Assembly: GCA_050943475.1 (NCBI GenBank)
Contig: JBMNPF010000002.1
Span: forward strand, 193,601-257,600
Source of the DNA: Metaruminococcus_A sp050943475
GTDB taxonomy: Bacteria; Bacillota; Clostridia; Oscillospirales; Ruminococcaceae
Direction: 5' to 3'
DNA length: 64,000 nt
The notes beneath the pieces were generated by a model, which was given only the letters and a program-made list of their open reading frames with translations, did no database searches and had not been told where the DNA came from. Made by a program: the position numbers and the translations under genes. This document shows, piece after piece, positions 27,169 to 35,257 of this stretch; the stretch's first letter is position 1, and each line of letters begins with the position of its first letter.

Positions 27169-28029
27169 ATGAAAACAATCGCATTTATAGGCATTGGCGT
27201 AATGGGAAAATCCATGGCGCGCAACCTGATGAAGAAAGGCTATGAAGTATCGGTCTACACCCGGACAAAGGAAAAGGCACAGGATATCGTTTCCGAGGGT
27301 GCTCAATGGTGCGATACCATTCCAGCCTGTGTTGCGAATAAAGACGCAGTTATCACAATGGTCGGTTATCCCAAAGACGTTGAAGAAGTTTATTTTGGCG
27401 AAAACGGCATTCTCGCAAACGCTAAAAAAGGTGCTTATCTTATTGATATGACCACCACCAGCCCGAAACTTTCGGTTAAAATTTACAACGAAGCCAAAGC
27501 GCAGGGAAAAATTGCGCTTGATGCCCCGGTTTCCGGTGGCGATTCCGGCGCCCGCAACGGGACATTGTCCATTATGGTCGGCGGTGATAAAGACGCTTAT
27601 GACGCCTGCATGGAGCTTTTTGAGGCAATGGGCACCAACATCATTTACGAAGGCAAAGCGGGAAATGGCCAGCATACCAAAATGGCTAATCAAATTGCCC
27701 TTTCCGGCGTTATCGCCTGCGTCTGTGAAGCTATCTCCTATGCAGAAAAGGTTGGCTTGGATGTTCAGACCATGCTCGACAGCATCAGTCAGGGTGCTGC
27801 CGGAAGCTGGCAGATGAGTAACAACGCACCGCGCATCCTCAAAGGCGATATGAACCCGGGCTTTTTCATCAAGCATTACATCAAAGATATGACCATTGCT
27901 ACCGAGGAGGCAGACGCTGTTTCTTTGAAAATGCCGGTCTTAAGCGAGGTGCTGAATATGTACAAAGAGCTCGCGGATAAAGGCTACGGAGACCTTGGTA
28001 CCCAGGCGCTTATCAAATATTACGAATAA
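27169..28029 (+). CDS. NAD(P)-dependent oxidoreductase, 3-hydroxyisobutyrate dehydrogenase family
   Basis: This 286-residue beta-hydroxyacid dehydrogenase starts at the ATG 8 bp after GGAGG; a GTG at 27154 lies within the ribosome binding site and is rejected. Motifs are the Rossmann loop FIGIGVMGKSMARNL, the substrate motif DAPVSGGDSGARNGTLSIMVGG near residue 119, and the catalytic-lysine block GNGQHTKMANQIAL near residue 170. Members reduce or oxidise 3-hydroxyacids such as hydroxyisobutyrate, tartronate semialdehyde or succinic semialdehyde products. The substrate cannot be fixed from sequence. The gene is monocistronic, ending in a shared bidirectional terminator. Confidence 0.9.
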   Translation: MKTIAFIGIGVMGKSMARNLMKKGYEVSVYTRTKEKAQDIVSEGAQWCDTIPACVANKDAVITMVGYPKDVEEVYFGENGILANAKKGAYLIDMTTTSPKLSVKIYNEAKAQGKIALDAPVSGGDSGARNGTLSIMVGGDKDAYDACMELFEAMGTNIIYEGKAGNGQHTKMANQIALSGVIACVCEAISYAEKVGLDVQTMLDSISQGAAGSWQMSNNAPRILKGDMNPGFFIKHYIKDMTIATEEADAVSLKMPVLSEVLNMYKELADKGYGDLGTQALIKYYE

Positions 28030-28035
28030 ATATCC

Positions 28036-28065
28036 AAAATCCCGCAGGAAAGCCTGCGGGATTTT
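28036..28065. terminator. Bidirectional terminator between convergent genes
   Basis: A 13-bp stem (AAAATCCCGCAGG and complement) with an AAAG loop and T/A runs on both sides. It serves the oxidoreductase gene on plus and the DUF3781 gene, whose stop is adjacent, on minus. Confidence 0.9.
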
Positions 28066-28332
28066 TTATGTTCTATTCTGCTTATGCGCTGTAATGATGG
28101 TATAACTGTATGCATTTACCGTAATCGTACATCCGCTGGAGTGTATATACCAATTTTTTCCCTTTCTCACTATAGTGCTGTCCGGCGCCTCTATTCTCTT
28201 TTTGCACCAGTTTACTGTATCCTCTTCCTCGGTCAAGCCAATATTTTTACGGATACGCACCACACCCAATTCCGTCGTATGCAGCCGGTTCAAGTTCCTT
28301 AACAATTCGTTTTCCCCTGTTTGGCACATCAT
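28066..28332 (-). CDS. DUF3781 family protein
   Basis: This 88-residue protein fits DUF3781 along its length: ELLRNLNRLHTTELGVVRIRKN, DTVNWCKKRIE, then the ending KNWYIHSSGCTITVNAYSYTIITAHK. The family is found in Firmicutes, often on single genes, and has no known function. The ribosome binding site is weak (AAAGGAG is 14 bp away), so the exact start, at one of two adjacent ATGs, is uncertain. It stands between an oxidoreductase and a tRNA gene and looks like a single-gene accessory insert. Confidence 0.75.
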   Translation of the reverse strand: MMCQTGENELLRNLNRLHTTELGVVRIRKNIGLTEEEDTVNWCKKRIEAPDSTIVRKGKNWYIHSSGCTITVNAYSYTIITAHKQNRT

Positions 28333-28429
28333 AAATTCTCAGAACGCTCCTTTCGTTTTGTGTTCGCACATAGCCCGCCTAAAATCAGGAATGTTTGTTT
28401 TTCTCTCCGGATAAGATGTGATTTTACTC

Positions 28430-28458
28430 TTGACAAATCTATGGAATTGAAGCATAAT
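28430..28458 (+). promoter_or_regulatory. Promoter of tRNA-Gly
   Basis: TTGACA (28430-28435) and CATAAT (28453-28458), spacer 17 bp, about 20 bp before the mature tRNA 5' end. Confidence 0.8.
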
Positions 28459-28477
28459 ATGAATGTTGAATTTGTTT

Positions 28478-28551
28478 GCGAACATAGTTTAATGGTAAAA
28501 CATCAGCTTCCCAAGCTGAGGTTGGGGGTTCGATTCCCCTTGTTCGCTCCA
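28478..28551 (+). tRNA. tRNA-Gly (anticodon CCC)
   Basis: A 74-nt cloverleaf. The acceptor arm is GCGAACA paired with TGTTCGC. The D-arm contains the TTTAATGGTAAAAC pattern. The anticodon stem TCAGC/GCTGA closes the loop TTCCCAA, giving anticodon CCC. The T-arm GGGGGTTCGATTCCCC is present, and CCA is encoded at 28549-28551. A promoter precedes it and a terminator follows, so it is a single-gene unit reading GGG codons. Confidence 0.95.
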
Positions 28552-28554
28552 ACT

Positions 28555-28583
28555 GCCGGGTGTATTTACATCCGGCTTTGTTT
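28555..28583 (+). terminator. Terminator after tRNA-Gly
   Basis: A 9-bp stem, GCCGGGTGT with ACATCCGGC (one G-U pair), ATTT loop, then TTTGTTT. Confidence 0.75.
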
Positions 28584-28698
28584 ATGTCTATAACGCAGGG
28601 GATTCTTAAATTCTTTCACGTTTCATGGCCGATGAGGATGTTCGGGTATCCTTTTCCCCACTCGGTTATCGCTGCAAACAGACGGAGGTTGTTTCACA

Positions 28699-29184
28699 AT
28701 GGATGTCATCATTCGGGAATATCAAAAAGCTGATCTGGCGCAAATGACAGAAATTTGGAACCAGGTGGTAGAAGAAGGAGTTGCATTTCCGCAGTTGGAA
28801 CCGCTCGATTCCAATCAGGCCGAAGAATTTTTCAAAAGCCAGAGCTTTACGGCGGTTGCGGAACGAAACGGAGAAATTGTAGGCTTGTATATCCTACATC
28901 CGAATAATGTCGGGCGGTGCGGGCACCTCTCCAATGCAAGCTATGCAGTAAAATCCGGCATGCGCGGTTTAAAAATCGGCGAGAAGTTGGTGTGTCACTG
29001 TTTAGCGCAGGCTTCCAAACTGGGATTCCGGGTACTGCAATTCAATGCAGTCGTAAAAACAAACGAACGCGCTATAAGGCTTTATAAAAAGCTGGGGTTT
29101 GTGGAACTTGGCACCGTCCCGGGCGGATTTTTGATGAAAGATGGACGTTATGAAGACATCGTTTTATTTTACCATACTCTGTAA
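28699..29184 (+). CDS. GNAT family N-acetyltransferase
   Basis: This 161-residue protein fills one GNAT domain. It begins VIIREYQKADLAQMTEIWNQVV, has the acetyl-CoA loop region SGMRGLKIGEKLVCHCLAQA near residue 95 (the usual RGxGxG/A read as RGLKIG), and ends with the conserved NERAIRLYKKLGFVELG. It is most like the phosphinothricin/L-amino acid acetyltransferase group, with the NQVVEEGVAFP segment, but the substrate is not certain. GGAGG is 10 bp before the ATG. It has its own terminator. Confidence 0.88.
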   Translation: MDVIIREYQKADLAQMTEIWNQVVEEGVAFPQLEPLDSNQAEEFFKSQSFTAVAERNGEIVGLYILHPNNVGRCGHLSNASYAVKSGMRGLKIGEKLVCHCLAQASKLGFRVLQFNAVVKTNERAIRLYKKLGFVELGTVPGGFLMKDGRYEDIVLFYHTL

Positions 29185-29191
29185 GTGATTC

Positions 29192-29229
29192 CAACCGGGT
29201 TTCCTCATGTGAAATCTGGTTGTTTTTTT
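29192..29229 (+). terminator. Terminator after the GNAT gene
   Basis: A 12-bp stem with two G-U pairs, arms 29192-29203 and 29211-29222, followed by seven T. Confidence 0.85.
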
Positions 29230-29308
29230 ATTTTCCTTTGTGTTATACTAATTCTGCTCTATAAACAGGCGCTAATATAATGGTGTACGACAGAATTGGG
29301 TGAATGAC

Positions 29309-30931
29309 ATGACATTTGCAGAAAACATCAAACAGTTACGGGAAAAGCACGGATTATCCCGCAAAGAATTTGCGGAACAGCTTGGATTGACAGAATTTGA
29401 CGTTCTGCAATGGGAACAAGGCGACCGACTCCCTGAAACAAATGAGATCATTCAAATAAGCAAGCTGCTCAATATCCCGCTGAATGAATTAAATCAAAAC
29501 ATGGCGGAAAAGTCTCCCGTAGACGAAGTACCTCTTTGCATCCAAAAGGAATGCCGAAAACTCAAGCTGCCTCTTTGGTTAAAAATCGCAATTCCTGTCC
29601 TCTGTCTTTTGGCAGTAATCGGAACGATCTCTCTCGTCTTTTCGCGAAATCGTCAGCAATATGATTTTACCAAGGACAACAGCGCACTGAACACTGTCAC
29701 CTCATCGGTTTTACTGCTTGAGATTTATAACGACGATGAATTAATTGGCAGCGGAAGCGGCTTTGTTGCCTTGGAACCGAACCTGATTGTTACCTGCCTT
29801 CACATCATTGAAGGAGCAGACGAAATAAAAGCCATCAGCGACAACGGCCTGTCTTACCTTGTTTCAGAGGTGGTTGCCTATGACCGGCAGCGTGACATTG
29901 CCCTGCTTCGAATTGCTGAAAACAAAAAGTTCGCACCACTTGAGTTTGCCTCCTGTGAACCGCAGCGTGGGGAGCAGATTACAGCCATTGGCAGTATAGA
30001 AGGGCTTAAAAACATGATTTCAACCGGCACGTACAACGGCACATTCTTTTTAGGGCAGCAATCTCTTTTTCAGTACATTGCGCCGTCCTCTTTTGGGAGC
30101 GGAGGTCCTATATTTGATCGGTATGGAAAGGTAATTGGCATGGCATTTGGTCCTGCCTCCGAAGGGCAAAATCTAAATTTGGGAATCCCAGCGGAGAATA
30201 TTGTATCGCTCTACCAAGCCGATCATACGCCGTGTTCATTAAGCAACCTTTGGCAAAGCGGCGAAGGCGGCTCCCCTCTTTTGGAATACTACGAGGCATA
30301 TCGGGATTCCGTTATAAATCAATCGGAATCCGGCACAGCGGATGGTGAAAAATCGAGTTCTTCTGAAAAGTCCTCTGTATCCTCCCATCGCGAGAACGGT
30401 TCCTCGTCCAGAGAGGAATATTCCAGCGGCGGTATAAACGCTTCTGTTCCTTCATCCGCTTCTTCCATTCCATCCGTTTCTTTACCCAGCAGTTCCGCCT
30501 CATCAACTACTTTGCCGGACAGCAGCGCAAGCGGCACGGGCGCAGAATATCAAAACGTGACCATTGAACAGCTGCTGGCTTCGCCCATAACATACAATGG
30601 CTCTCCGGTCAAGGTAACCGCATGGGTTTCAAGCAGTTATCTTACTTTAACAGATTACAAAAACGAATGCATTCTGGTCGGGCAAAAAGAGCATATTCTT
30701 TCAACCGGCCTTATTTCTGCGAATGACGCAATTGCAGTACAGGAAAAGCAGTACGCGTTGGGGCACCGAGATGGAAGCACCGCAGGCGGGTGGCCGCGGC
30801 TGCTTGTAAAAATGGAAAGTTATGATATTTTAACGGGTGGTATCCAGGTAACTGTAAGCGGAAAAGTAGAATTAACTGAAAATAACTGCCTGACACTGAT
30901 CGGCTGGTTTGTTGAACCAATTGATGATTAA
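29309..30931 (+). CDS. HTH - transmembrane - trypsin-like protease with C-terminal OB-like domain
   Basis: This 540-residue chimera has an N-terminal XRE helix-turn-helix (residues 1-60: FAENIKQLREKHGLSRKEFAEQLGL), a single transmembrane helix near 89-111, and an S1-type protease domain. The triad residues are His in CLHIIEGA (near 165), Asp in RDIALLRI (near 196) and Ser in FGSGGPIFD (near 263). A Ser-rich linker (about 350-415) and a C-terminal beta domain follow (VTIEQLLASPITYNGSPVKVTAWV, OB-fold-like). DNA binding would face the cytoplasm and the protease the outside. Start: ATG after GGGTG, in preference to the GTG at 29300. The function is unknown; membrane regulator or HtrA-like quality control are both possible. 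Confidence 0.82.
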   Translation: MTFAENIKQLREKHGLSRKEFAEQLGLTEFDVLQWEQGDRLPETNEIIQISKLLNIPLNELNQNMAEKSPVDEVPLCIQKECRKLKLPLWLKIAIPVLCLLAVIGTISLVFSRNRQQYDFTKDNSALNTVTSSVLLLEIYNDDELIGSGSGFVALEPNLIVTCLHIIEGADEIKAISDNGLSYLVSEVVAYDRQRDIALLRIAENKKFAPLEFASCEPQRGEQITAIGSIEGLKNMISTGTYNGTFFLGQQSLFQYIAPSSFGSGGPIFDRYGKVIGMAFGPASEGQNLNLGIPAENIVSLYQADHTPCSLSNLWQSGEGGSPLLEYYEAYRDSVINQSESGTADGEKSSSSEKSSVSSHRENGSSSREEYSSGGINASVPSSASSIPSVSLPSSSASSTTLPDSSASGTGAEYQNVTIEQLLASPITYNGSPVKVTAWVSSSYLTLTDYKNECILVGQKEHILSTGLISANDAIAVQEKQYALGHRDGSTAGGWPRLLVKMESYDILTGGIQVTVSGKVELTENNCLTLIGWFVEPIDD

Positions 30932-30981
30932 TGCGGTTATTTTGCTTTTTGAATGGGAACCCTAACACAGAGGTGATGATC

Positions 30982-31221
30982 ATGTCTCAAGAAAGCGCTT
31001 ATTTTATCGCAACCTCTGTCAACGGCAAACAGGATGTAAAGGCCATTAAGCGTCGGCTGGATGCATTGCACGGTGTTCAATCCGTCAGTGTAGAACCGCA
31101 GCATAATCTTGTTTGTGTGGACTATGACAGCTCCGGCGTTTCCTATGACAACATTGAAAACTGCCTCAACAAAATGGGGTACCAAATTGCGGCAGACGCC
31201 AGCAATATTCAAACACGGTAA
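30982..31221 (+). CDS. HMA-like domain peptide lacking the CxxC metal motif
   Basis: A 79-residue protein with the beta-alpha-beta-beta-alpha-beta rhythm of heavy-metal-associated domains. DVKAIKRRLDALHGVQSVSVEPQHNLVCVDYDSSGVSYDNIENCLNKMGYQI matches the VKxIxxxLxxLxGVxSVxV/ VxVxYD pattern. The N-terminal CxxC is replaced by SVNG, so copper binding is unlikely. I choose the ATG at 30982, 6 bp after GAGGTG; an ATG at 30976 touches the ribosome binding site. It may be a regulatory or protein-binding module; no partner P-type ATPase is nearby. Confidence 0.7.
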   Translation: MSQESAYFIATSVNGKQDVKAIKRRLDALHGVQSVSVEPQHNLVCVDYDSSGVSYDNIENCLNKMGYQIAADASNIQTR

Positions 31222-31225
31222 CCTC

Positions 31226-31265
31226 AAAAAAGCCGTATCCTTTTATAATTGGATACGGCTTTTTC
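31226..31265. terminator. Bidirectional terminator
   Basis: A perfect 14-bp stem (31227-31240 and 31251-31264) with A-run and T-run. It serves the HMA-like gene (plus) and the DUF4430 gene (minus), whose stop is adjacent. Confidence 0.9.
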
Positions 31266-31269
31266 AAAT

Positions 31270-31683
31270 TTAGGATTCATACCCGGTGGTCAAAGTAATT
31301 TCGAATTGGTCCCCATCCGCTATTGGGGTCTGATCAACCGAGGTCATAACAGCCTCACCGCCCTTGGTAAAGCACCACCACTGCTCTTTGCTTTCATTGG
31401 CGGTAATACCGTCTACAGTTTTAACAAACAGGCCGTATTCCCCTTCTTCGCCAGAAATTAATTCTTTGGATTCAAGTGCGCCGCGCAGGTACATTTCGTC
31501 GGTATCAATTTCAATTTGCTTTTCGGTTTTATCCTCATAAACAATCTGTACCGTAATCTGCTTTTCCCCTGCAACGGGTTTCGGCGAAAATAATACATAA
31601 ACCGCTGTAACCAGTCCCACCAGCACAACTAAAATCAAGGCCCCAAGAATAATTCGTTTGGTATTTGACTTTTTCTCTTCCAT
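31270..31683 (-). CDS. Membrane-anchored DUF4430 protein
   Basis: This 137-residue protein has a short charged N-terminus, one transmembrane helix (residues 10-33, IILGALILVVLVGLVTAVYVLF) and an extracytoplasmic DUF4430/transcobalamin-like domain. The last part, YGLFVKTVDGITANESKEQWWCFTKGGE, is the most recognisable. Such domains occur in cobalamin-uptake and surface proteins of Firmicutes, but a ligand cannot be assigned here. It is a single-gene unit between a terminator and an XRE regulator gene. Confidence 0.8.
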   Translation of the reverse strand: MEEKKSNTKRIILGALILVVLVGLVTAVYVLFSPKPVAGEKQITVQIVYEDKTEKQIEIDTDEMYLRGALESKELISGEEGEYGLFVKTVDGITANESKEQWWCFTKGGEAVMTSVDQTPIADGDQFEITLTTGYES

Positions 31684-31757
31684 ATACGATATCTCCCTAC
31701 TGTTTTTTATTAGGATAACCGATTTTGGAGAATCCTGTCAAGCCGTCAAATCACTTT

Positions 31758-31979
31758 TCATTTTTTCAAAGTGGTTTTGCTGGTGAGCATGGCTACACTA
31801 ATCCCCAACGGCTCCGCTATCTTTTGAAGAACGAGTACCGACGGGTTTGCCGTTCCGTGTTCAATACGCCTTAAATAACATGGACTCATGCCAATTGCAT
31901 ACGCAAGGTCCTCTTGTGTGAGACCGTGTCTGGTACGTTCTTGTAACAAATTCTGCGCTATAATCCCCTTAACCGTCAT
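31758..31979 (-). CDS. XRE-family helix-turn-helix protein
   Basis: A 73-residue protein that is almost only a HTH_3 domain: LLQERTRHGLTQEDLAYAIGMSPCYLRRIEHGTANPSVLVLQKIAEPLGI. It is a small cytoplasmic DNA-binding regulator. AAAGGGGG stands before the ATG. The target is unknown; the nearby GH2 gene and the DUF4430 gene are candidates only by proximity. Confidence 0.85.
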   Translation of the reverse strand: MTVKGIIAQNLLQERTRHGLTQEDLAYAIGMSPCYLRRIEHGTANPSVLVLQKIAEPLGISVAMLTSKTTLKK

Positions 31980-32165
31980 ACCTACGCCCCCTTTTTTTCA
32001 TTATAAATGATTCTTAATAATTTTGATATGCTTTTATAAAATAAATCAAATTTATGATATAAATTTGTTAATATTACCGTTAAAGTTCGTTTAATTGCTT
32101 TCAAATATTACAATCTTCTCCGTCAAAAGCAACCATACAAACATATGTATGGCCCTTTTCGCTTT

Positions 32166-32205
32166 AAATAAAAAGCTGTATGGAATACATTCCATACAGC
32201 TTTTT
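32166..32205. terminator. Terminator after the GH2 gene
   Basis: A 16-bp perfect stem (32171-32186 and 32189-32204) with only a 2-nt centre, A-run and T-run on the two sides. It ends about 20 bp beyond the GH2 stop. The rest of 32000-32160 is AT-rich intergenic sequence in which I see no gene. Confidence 0.85.
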
Positions 32206-32223
32206 TCAGTTCACAAAAATATA

Positions 32224-34623
32224 TTAGCCAATGGCAATACTTGCTGTCTCAAGACCATCAGCTTTTGCGGTGAGAACAATGTCCCCTTCACCGGTACGTT
32301 CCAGAATAGCAAGTGCTCTGCCTTGGTAAGCCTTGCGGAAATCAGCGGTAAAGGATTCCTCAGTAATGGGGTTTGCATTTCCGACCGCAATCAGCTTCCC
32401 CGCGCCAGTACAAGAGAAGTGGATCAGATTGTCGGCATAACTCACAAGCCTGCCATCGGCGTCTGCAATCTCTACCTGGACGTAATGCAGGTGCCGCTGC
32501 CCTTCAATCGGATACGCTGTTTCCGGCAGCAAACGAATGGTTTTCGCCGCTCCGGCAGTTCGGAGAATCTCCTCCTCTACGGCTTTGCCGTCCTGATAAG
32601 CAACCGCTTTCAGCTCGCCGGGCTCATAGGTAATGGTAAAGGTTGCTTTGTACTGTGCCGCATCCCCGGCTGGTTGTTTGCCGCAGGATTTGCCATTGAC
32701 AAACAGTTCAACTTCATCGTGAGGACTGTATACGTCAACCTTGGTTTCCATGCCTTTACAGCCGGGAAATTCATATCCGTTTACCACTGGTTCCCATGCC
32801 CACTCTTTGAAAACCAGTTTATGGTCATTCATTTTCGGATCATAGACGCCAATGTACGGTTTGGTGCGCAAGCCCCAGAGAATATCACGGTAATAGGACT
32901 GAGGACGTTTGACGCCGCAAATATCCAAGTCGCCGCAGTTGGCATAAAACCACGGATAAGCCCCGCCCCAGCCATTCTGCTGGTCGTATTCTACCTTGCC
33001 AATTCCGGACTCACCGAGATAATCGAACGAAGTCCAGACAAAGTCGCCAATCACATTCGGATTTTTAACCGTTTCGGTCCAGTTCTCATACAGAGTGTGC
33101 GGGAAGGTCTCGCTTCCGACAATAACCCGATCCGGAAATTTTTTCCGGTCAAAGGCGTAACGCTTAATGAGATAGTTGTAACCGACAACATCAAGCGGGG
33201 CAAAAAACGGAGCCGTTTTGTCACCAACGTAATCATGCTCAGCGTCAATCGTATTGCCGGTGAGGTTTGCCGCCCAGTTGACGTTTTCCGCGCCGTCCTC
33301 ATCCTCCTTGGGAATAAAGATCGAGTTGGACGCCTCGGTAATAAAACGGGTATCATCCAGCGCTTTTACAAAATCCACCATTTCCTGGCAGAGCGCCGCA
33401 CCATTGGAGGATCCATCACGTTCGGCAACCTCATTGCCAATCGACCACATCACAATGGAGGGATGGTTAAAATCCCGGTCAATCATGGAGCGCATATCGG
33501 TTCTCCACCACTCACGGAAGTAAAGATGATAGTCATGAGCCGTTTTACTCACCTGCCACCCATCAAGCGCCTCGTCGATGACCAGCATTCCAAGCCTATC
33601 ACAGGCGCGCAGGAAAGCTGGAGAAGGCGGGTTATGAGAGCAGCGCACAGAATCGTATCCCGATTCCTTGAGCAGGCGTACGCGACGTTCCTCCGCTTCG
33701 TCAAAGCTCGCAGCACCAAGCGGGCCGTGGTCGTGGTGGACACAACCGCCCTTCATTTTCATACTCCGGCCGTTGAGGCGGAACCCATTGACGCTGTCCA
33801 CCTCAATGGTACGGATTCCAAACTCGACTTCACCGTAATCGGTCACAGTGCCGTCCTCCAGCACAACCTCATAGCAGAGGGTGTAAAGGTTTGGGGAATC
33901 CACATCCCACAGTGCCGGGTTGGAAACCGTCAGTTCATAATCCAACTTTGTCTCCCCGCAGACAAAGCCGGTTAACGCGGTCTCTCCGGTGGCAGAGCTT
34001 GCTCCTTTGTGCACAACGGTGTAGCGCAGGCGCCCCTTTACCGCTGTCTCTTCACAGTTGGTGACCACGGCCATCACTTTAACTGTTGCCTGTCCAGTGG
34101 AAATTTCCGGAGTTGTCACCTTCATATTCCACGGCTGTACTGCCATCTTTTCTCCAACGTGCAGCCAAACATGACGGTAAATACCCGCCCCGGAATACCA
34201 GCGGCAATTTGGCTTAGCAAGGTCGTTGACAGTGACGACCAATGAATTTTTCTTTCCAATCCGGAGGTACGGCGTTAAATCAACGAGAAAGCTGGTGTAT
34301 CCATACGGATGGAACGCAATTTGATTGCCGTTGAGGATGATCTCCGCATTCGAAAAAACGCCTTCAAACTCTGCCAGCACCTGTTTTCCGTTCCAGTCTT
34401 CACAGGCAATAAATTCTTTTTTATAGTAGAGCATAGCGCTTTGCGTGTATCCGCCCGCCATACCGGAAGGGTTCTGCGCATCACGCGGCAAACCATTTAT
34501 GGCGTCATGGGGAAGGTCTACCGCAGTCCAACGACTTTCTTCAATTTGCGGCGGAAAGGGCGCAAAAGACATATAAGGTCCTGAAAAATAGCGCCAGTCT
34601 TGGTCAAATAAAATGTTTTTCAT
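32224..34623 (-). CDS. Glycoside hydrolase family 2 protein (beta-galactosidase/glucuronidase-like)
   Basis: This 799-residue enzyme starts at the ATG at 34621-34623, 10 bp after AGGAG. It has the GH2 plan: N-terminal jelly-roll (VDLPHDAIN, GVFSNAEIILNG, WYSGAGIYRHVWL), an Ig-like middle domain, and a TIM barrel. The acid/base glutamate lies in WSIGNEVAERDG near residue 395 and the nucleophile glutamate in VGSETFPHTL near 502. C-terminal DUF4982/Ig-like domains follow. No signal peptide is seen, so it should act on imported oligosaccharides. Galactose, glucuronate or mannose specificity cannot be read. A palindrome over its probable transcription start suggests repressor control. Confidence 0.92.
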   Translation of the reverse strand: MKNILFDQDWRYFSGPYMSFAPFPPQIEESRWTAVDLPHDAINGLPRDAQNPSGMAGGYTQSAMLYYKKEFIACEDWNGKQVLAEFEGVFSNAEIILNGNQIAFHPYGYTSFLVDLTPYLRIGKKNSLVVTVNDLAKPNCRWYSGAGIYRHVWLHVGEKMAVQPWNMKVTTPEISTGQATVKVMAVVTNCEETAVKGRLRYTVVHKGASSATGETALTGFVCGETKLDYELTVSNPALWDVDSPNLYTLCYEVVLEDGTVTDYGEVEFGIRTIEVDSVNGFRLNGRSMKMKGGCVHHDHGPLGAASFDEAEERRVRLLKESGYDSVRCSHNPPSPAFLRACDRLGMLVIDEALDGWQVSKTAHDYHLYFREWWRTDMRSMIDRDFNHPSIVMWSIGNEVAERDGSSNGAALCQEMVDFVKALDDTRFITEASNSIFIPKEDEDGAENVNWAANLTGNTIDAEHDYVGDKTAPFFAPLDVVGYNYLIKRYAFDRKKFPDRVIVGSETFPHTLYENWTETVKNPNVIGDFVWTSFDYLGESGIGKVEYDQQNGWGGAYPWFYANCGDLDICGVKRPQSYYRDILWGLRTKPYIGVYDPKMNDHKLVFKEWAWEPVVNGYEFPGCKGMETKVDVYSPHDEVELFVNGKSCGKQPAGDAAQYKATFTITYEPGELKAVAYQDGKAVEEEILRTAGAAKTIRLLPETAYPIEGQRHLHYVQVEIADADGRLVSYADNLIHFSCTGAGKLIAVGNANPITEESFTADFRKAYQGRALAILERTGEGDIVLTAKADGLETASIAIG

Positions 34624-34652
34624 AAGACACATGCTCCTATTCACTTGTTTTT

Positions 34653-34671
34653 TTACAGCAAGTAGCTGTAA
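34653..34671 (-). promoter_or_regulatory. Candidate operator upstream of the GH2 gene
   Basis: TTACAGC-N5-GCTGTAA is a perfect 7-bp inverted repeat placed just after a -10-like TATACT (plus-strand 34674-34679), between transcription start and ribosome binding site. A second weaker repeat, ACCAGT...ACTGGT (34671-34695), overlaps the -10. A LacI/GntR-like operator is possible. Confidence 0.45.
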
Positions 34672-34843
34672 CCAGTATAGCATTTCTTTACTGGTTTTTC
34701 TACTGGACAAACAGAAATTTTCCAATTTATATTATGTATAATTCCGGTCTGAACAATGAATAAAACGCGAACAAAAGAAATGCCTGTAACCACATAATCT
34801 CTCTTCTTTACGGAGAAAATAAAGCAGAAAGGAAGTGAACCTT

Positions 34844-35257
34844 ATGGTTACAGCAAAAGGCCGCATGAGCTCCGACCATGAAATCGAAATTGAAACCCTA
34901 AAAAGGATTTTTAACCAGGATAAAAAGTTCAGTCAAGCCATACAGGAACTAGGACGTGAATGGAATATTGAACGTGTGCTGGAGGCAAACGCCGCATGTT
35001 TCATCCTATTTGGAATTCTTTTGGGTATAAAAGGTAGTTCCAAATGGCTTGCGCTTAGCGCCGTTGTTTCCGTCTTTTTGCTTTATCACACGCTGTTCGG
35101 CTGGTGCCCTCCGCTCTCCTTTTTTCGTCGGATAGGCGTGCGGACAGCCGAAGAAATCGATCGTGAAAAGATGGTCTACAAAATCCTGCGTGGAGATTTT
35201 CACCACGTGGATGTTCATGACCGTCTTTCGGTATACGCTGCAGTCAAAAAGAATTAG
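34844..35257 (+). CDS. YgaP-like DUF2892 membrane protein
   Basis: This 137-residue protein has a hydrophilic N-terminal part (1-42), two short transmembrane helices (about 44-85: ACFILFGILLGIKG and LALSAVVSVFLLYHTLFGW) with the DUF2892 signature GWCPPLSFFRRIGVRTAEEI, and a charged tail. In YgaP such a hairpin anchors a rhodanese domain, absent here. The start is the ATG at 34844 after AAAGGAAGTG. Function unknown. Confidence 0.75.
   Translation: MVTAKGRMSSDHEIEIETLKRIFNQDKKFSQAIQELGREWNIERVLEANAACFILFGILLGIKGSSKWLALSAVVSVFLLYHTLFGWCPPLSFFRRIGVRTAEEIDREKMVYKILRGDFHHVDVHDRLSVYAAVKKN

Noticed and set aside
32095..33975. 626-codon open frame on the plus strand opposite the GH2 gene
   Set aside because: It is entirely antisense to a GH2 gene with intact domains and catalytic motifs. 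It has no ribosome binding site and its translation shows no domain, so it is a shadow frame.
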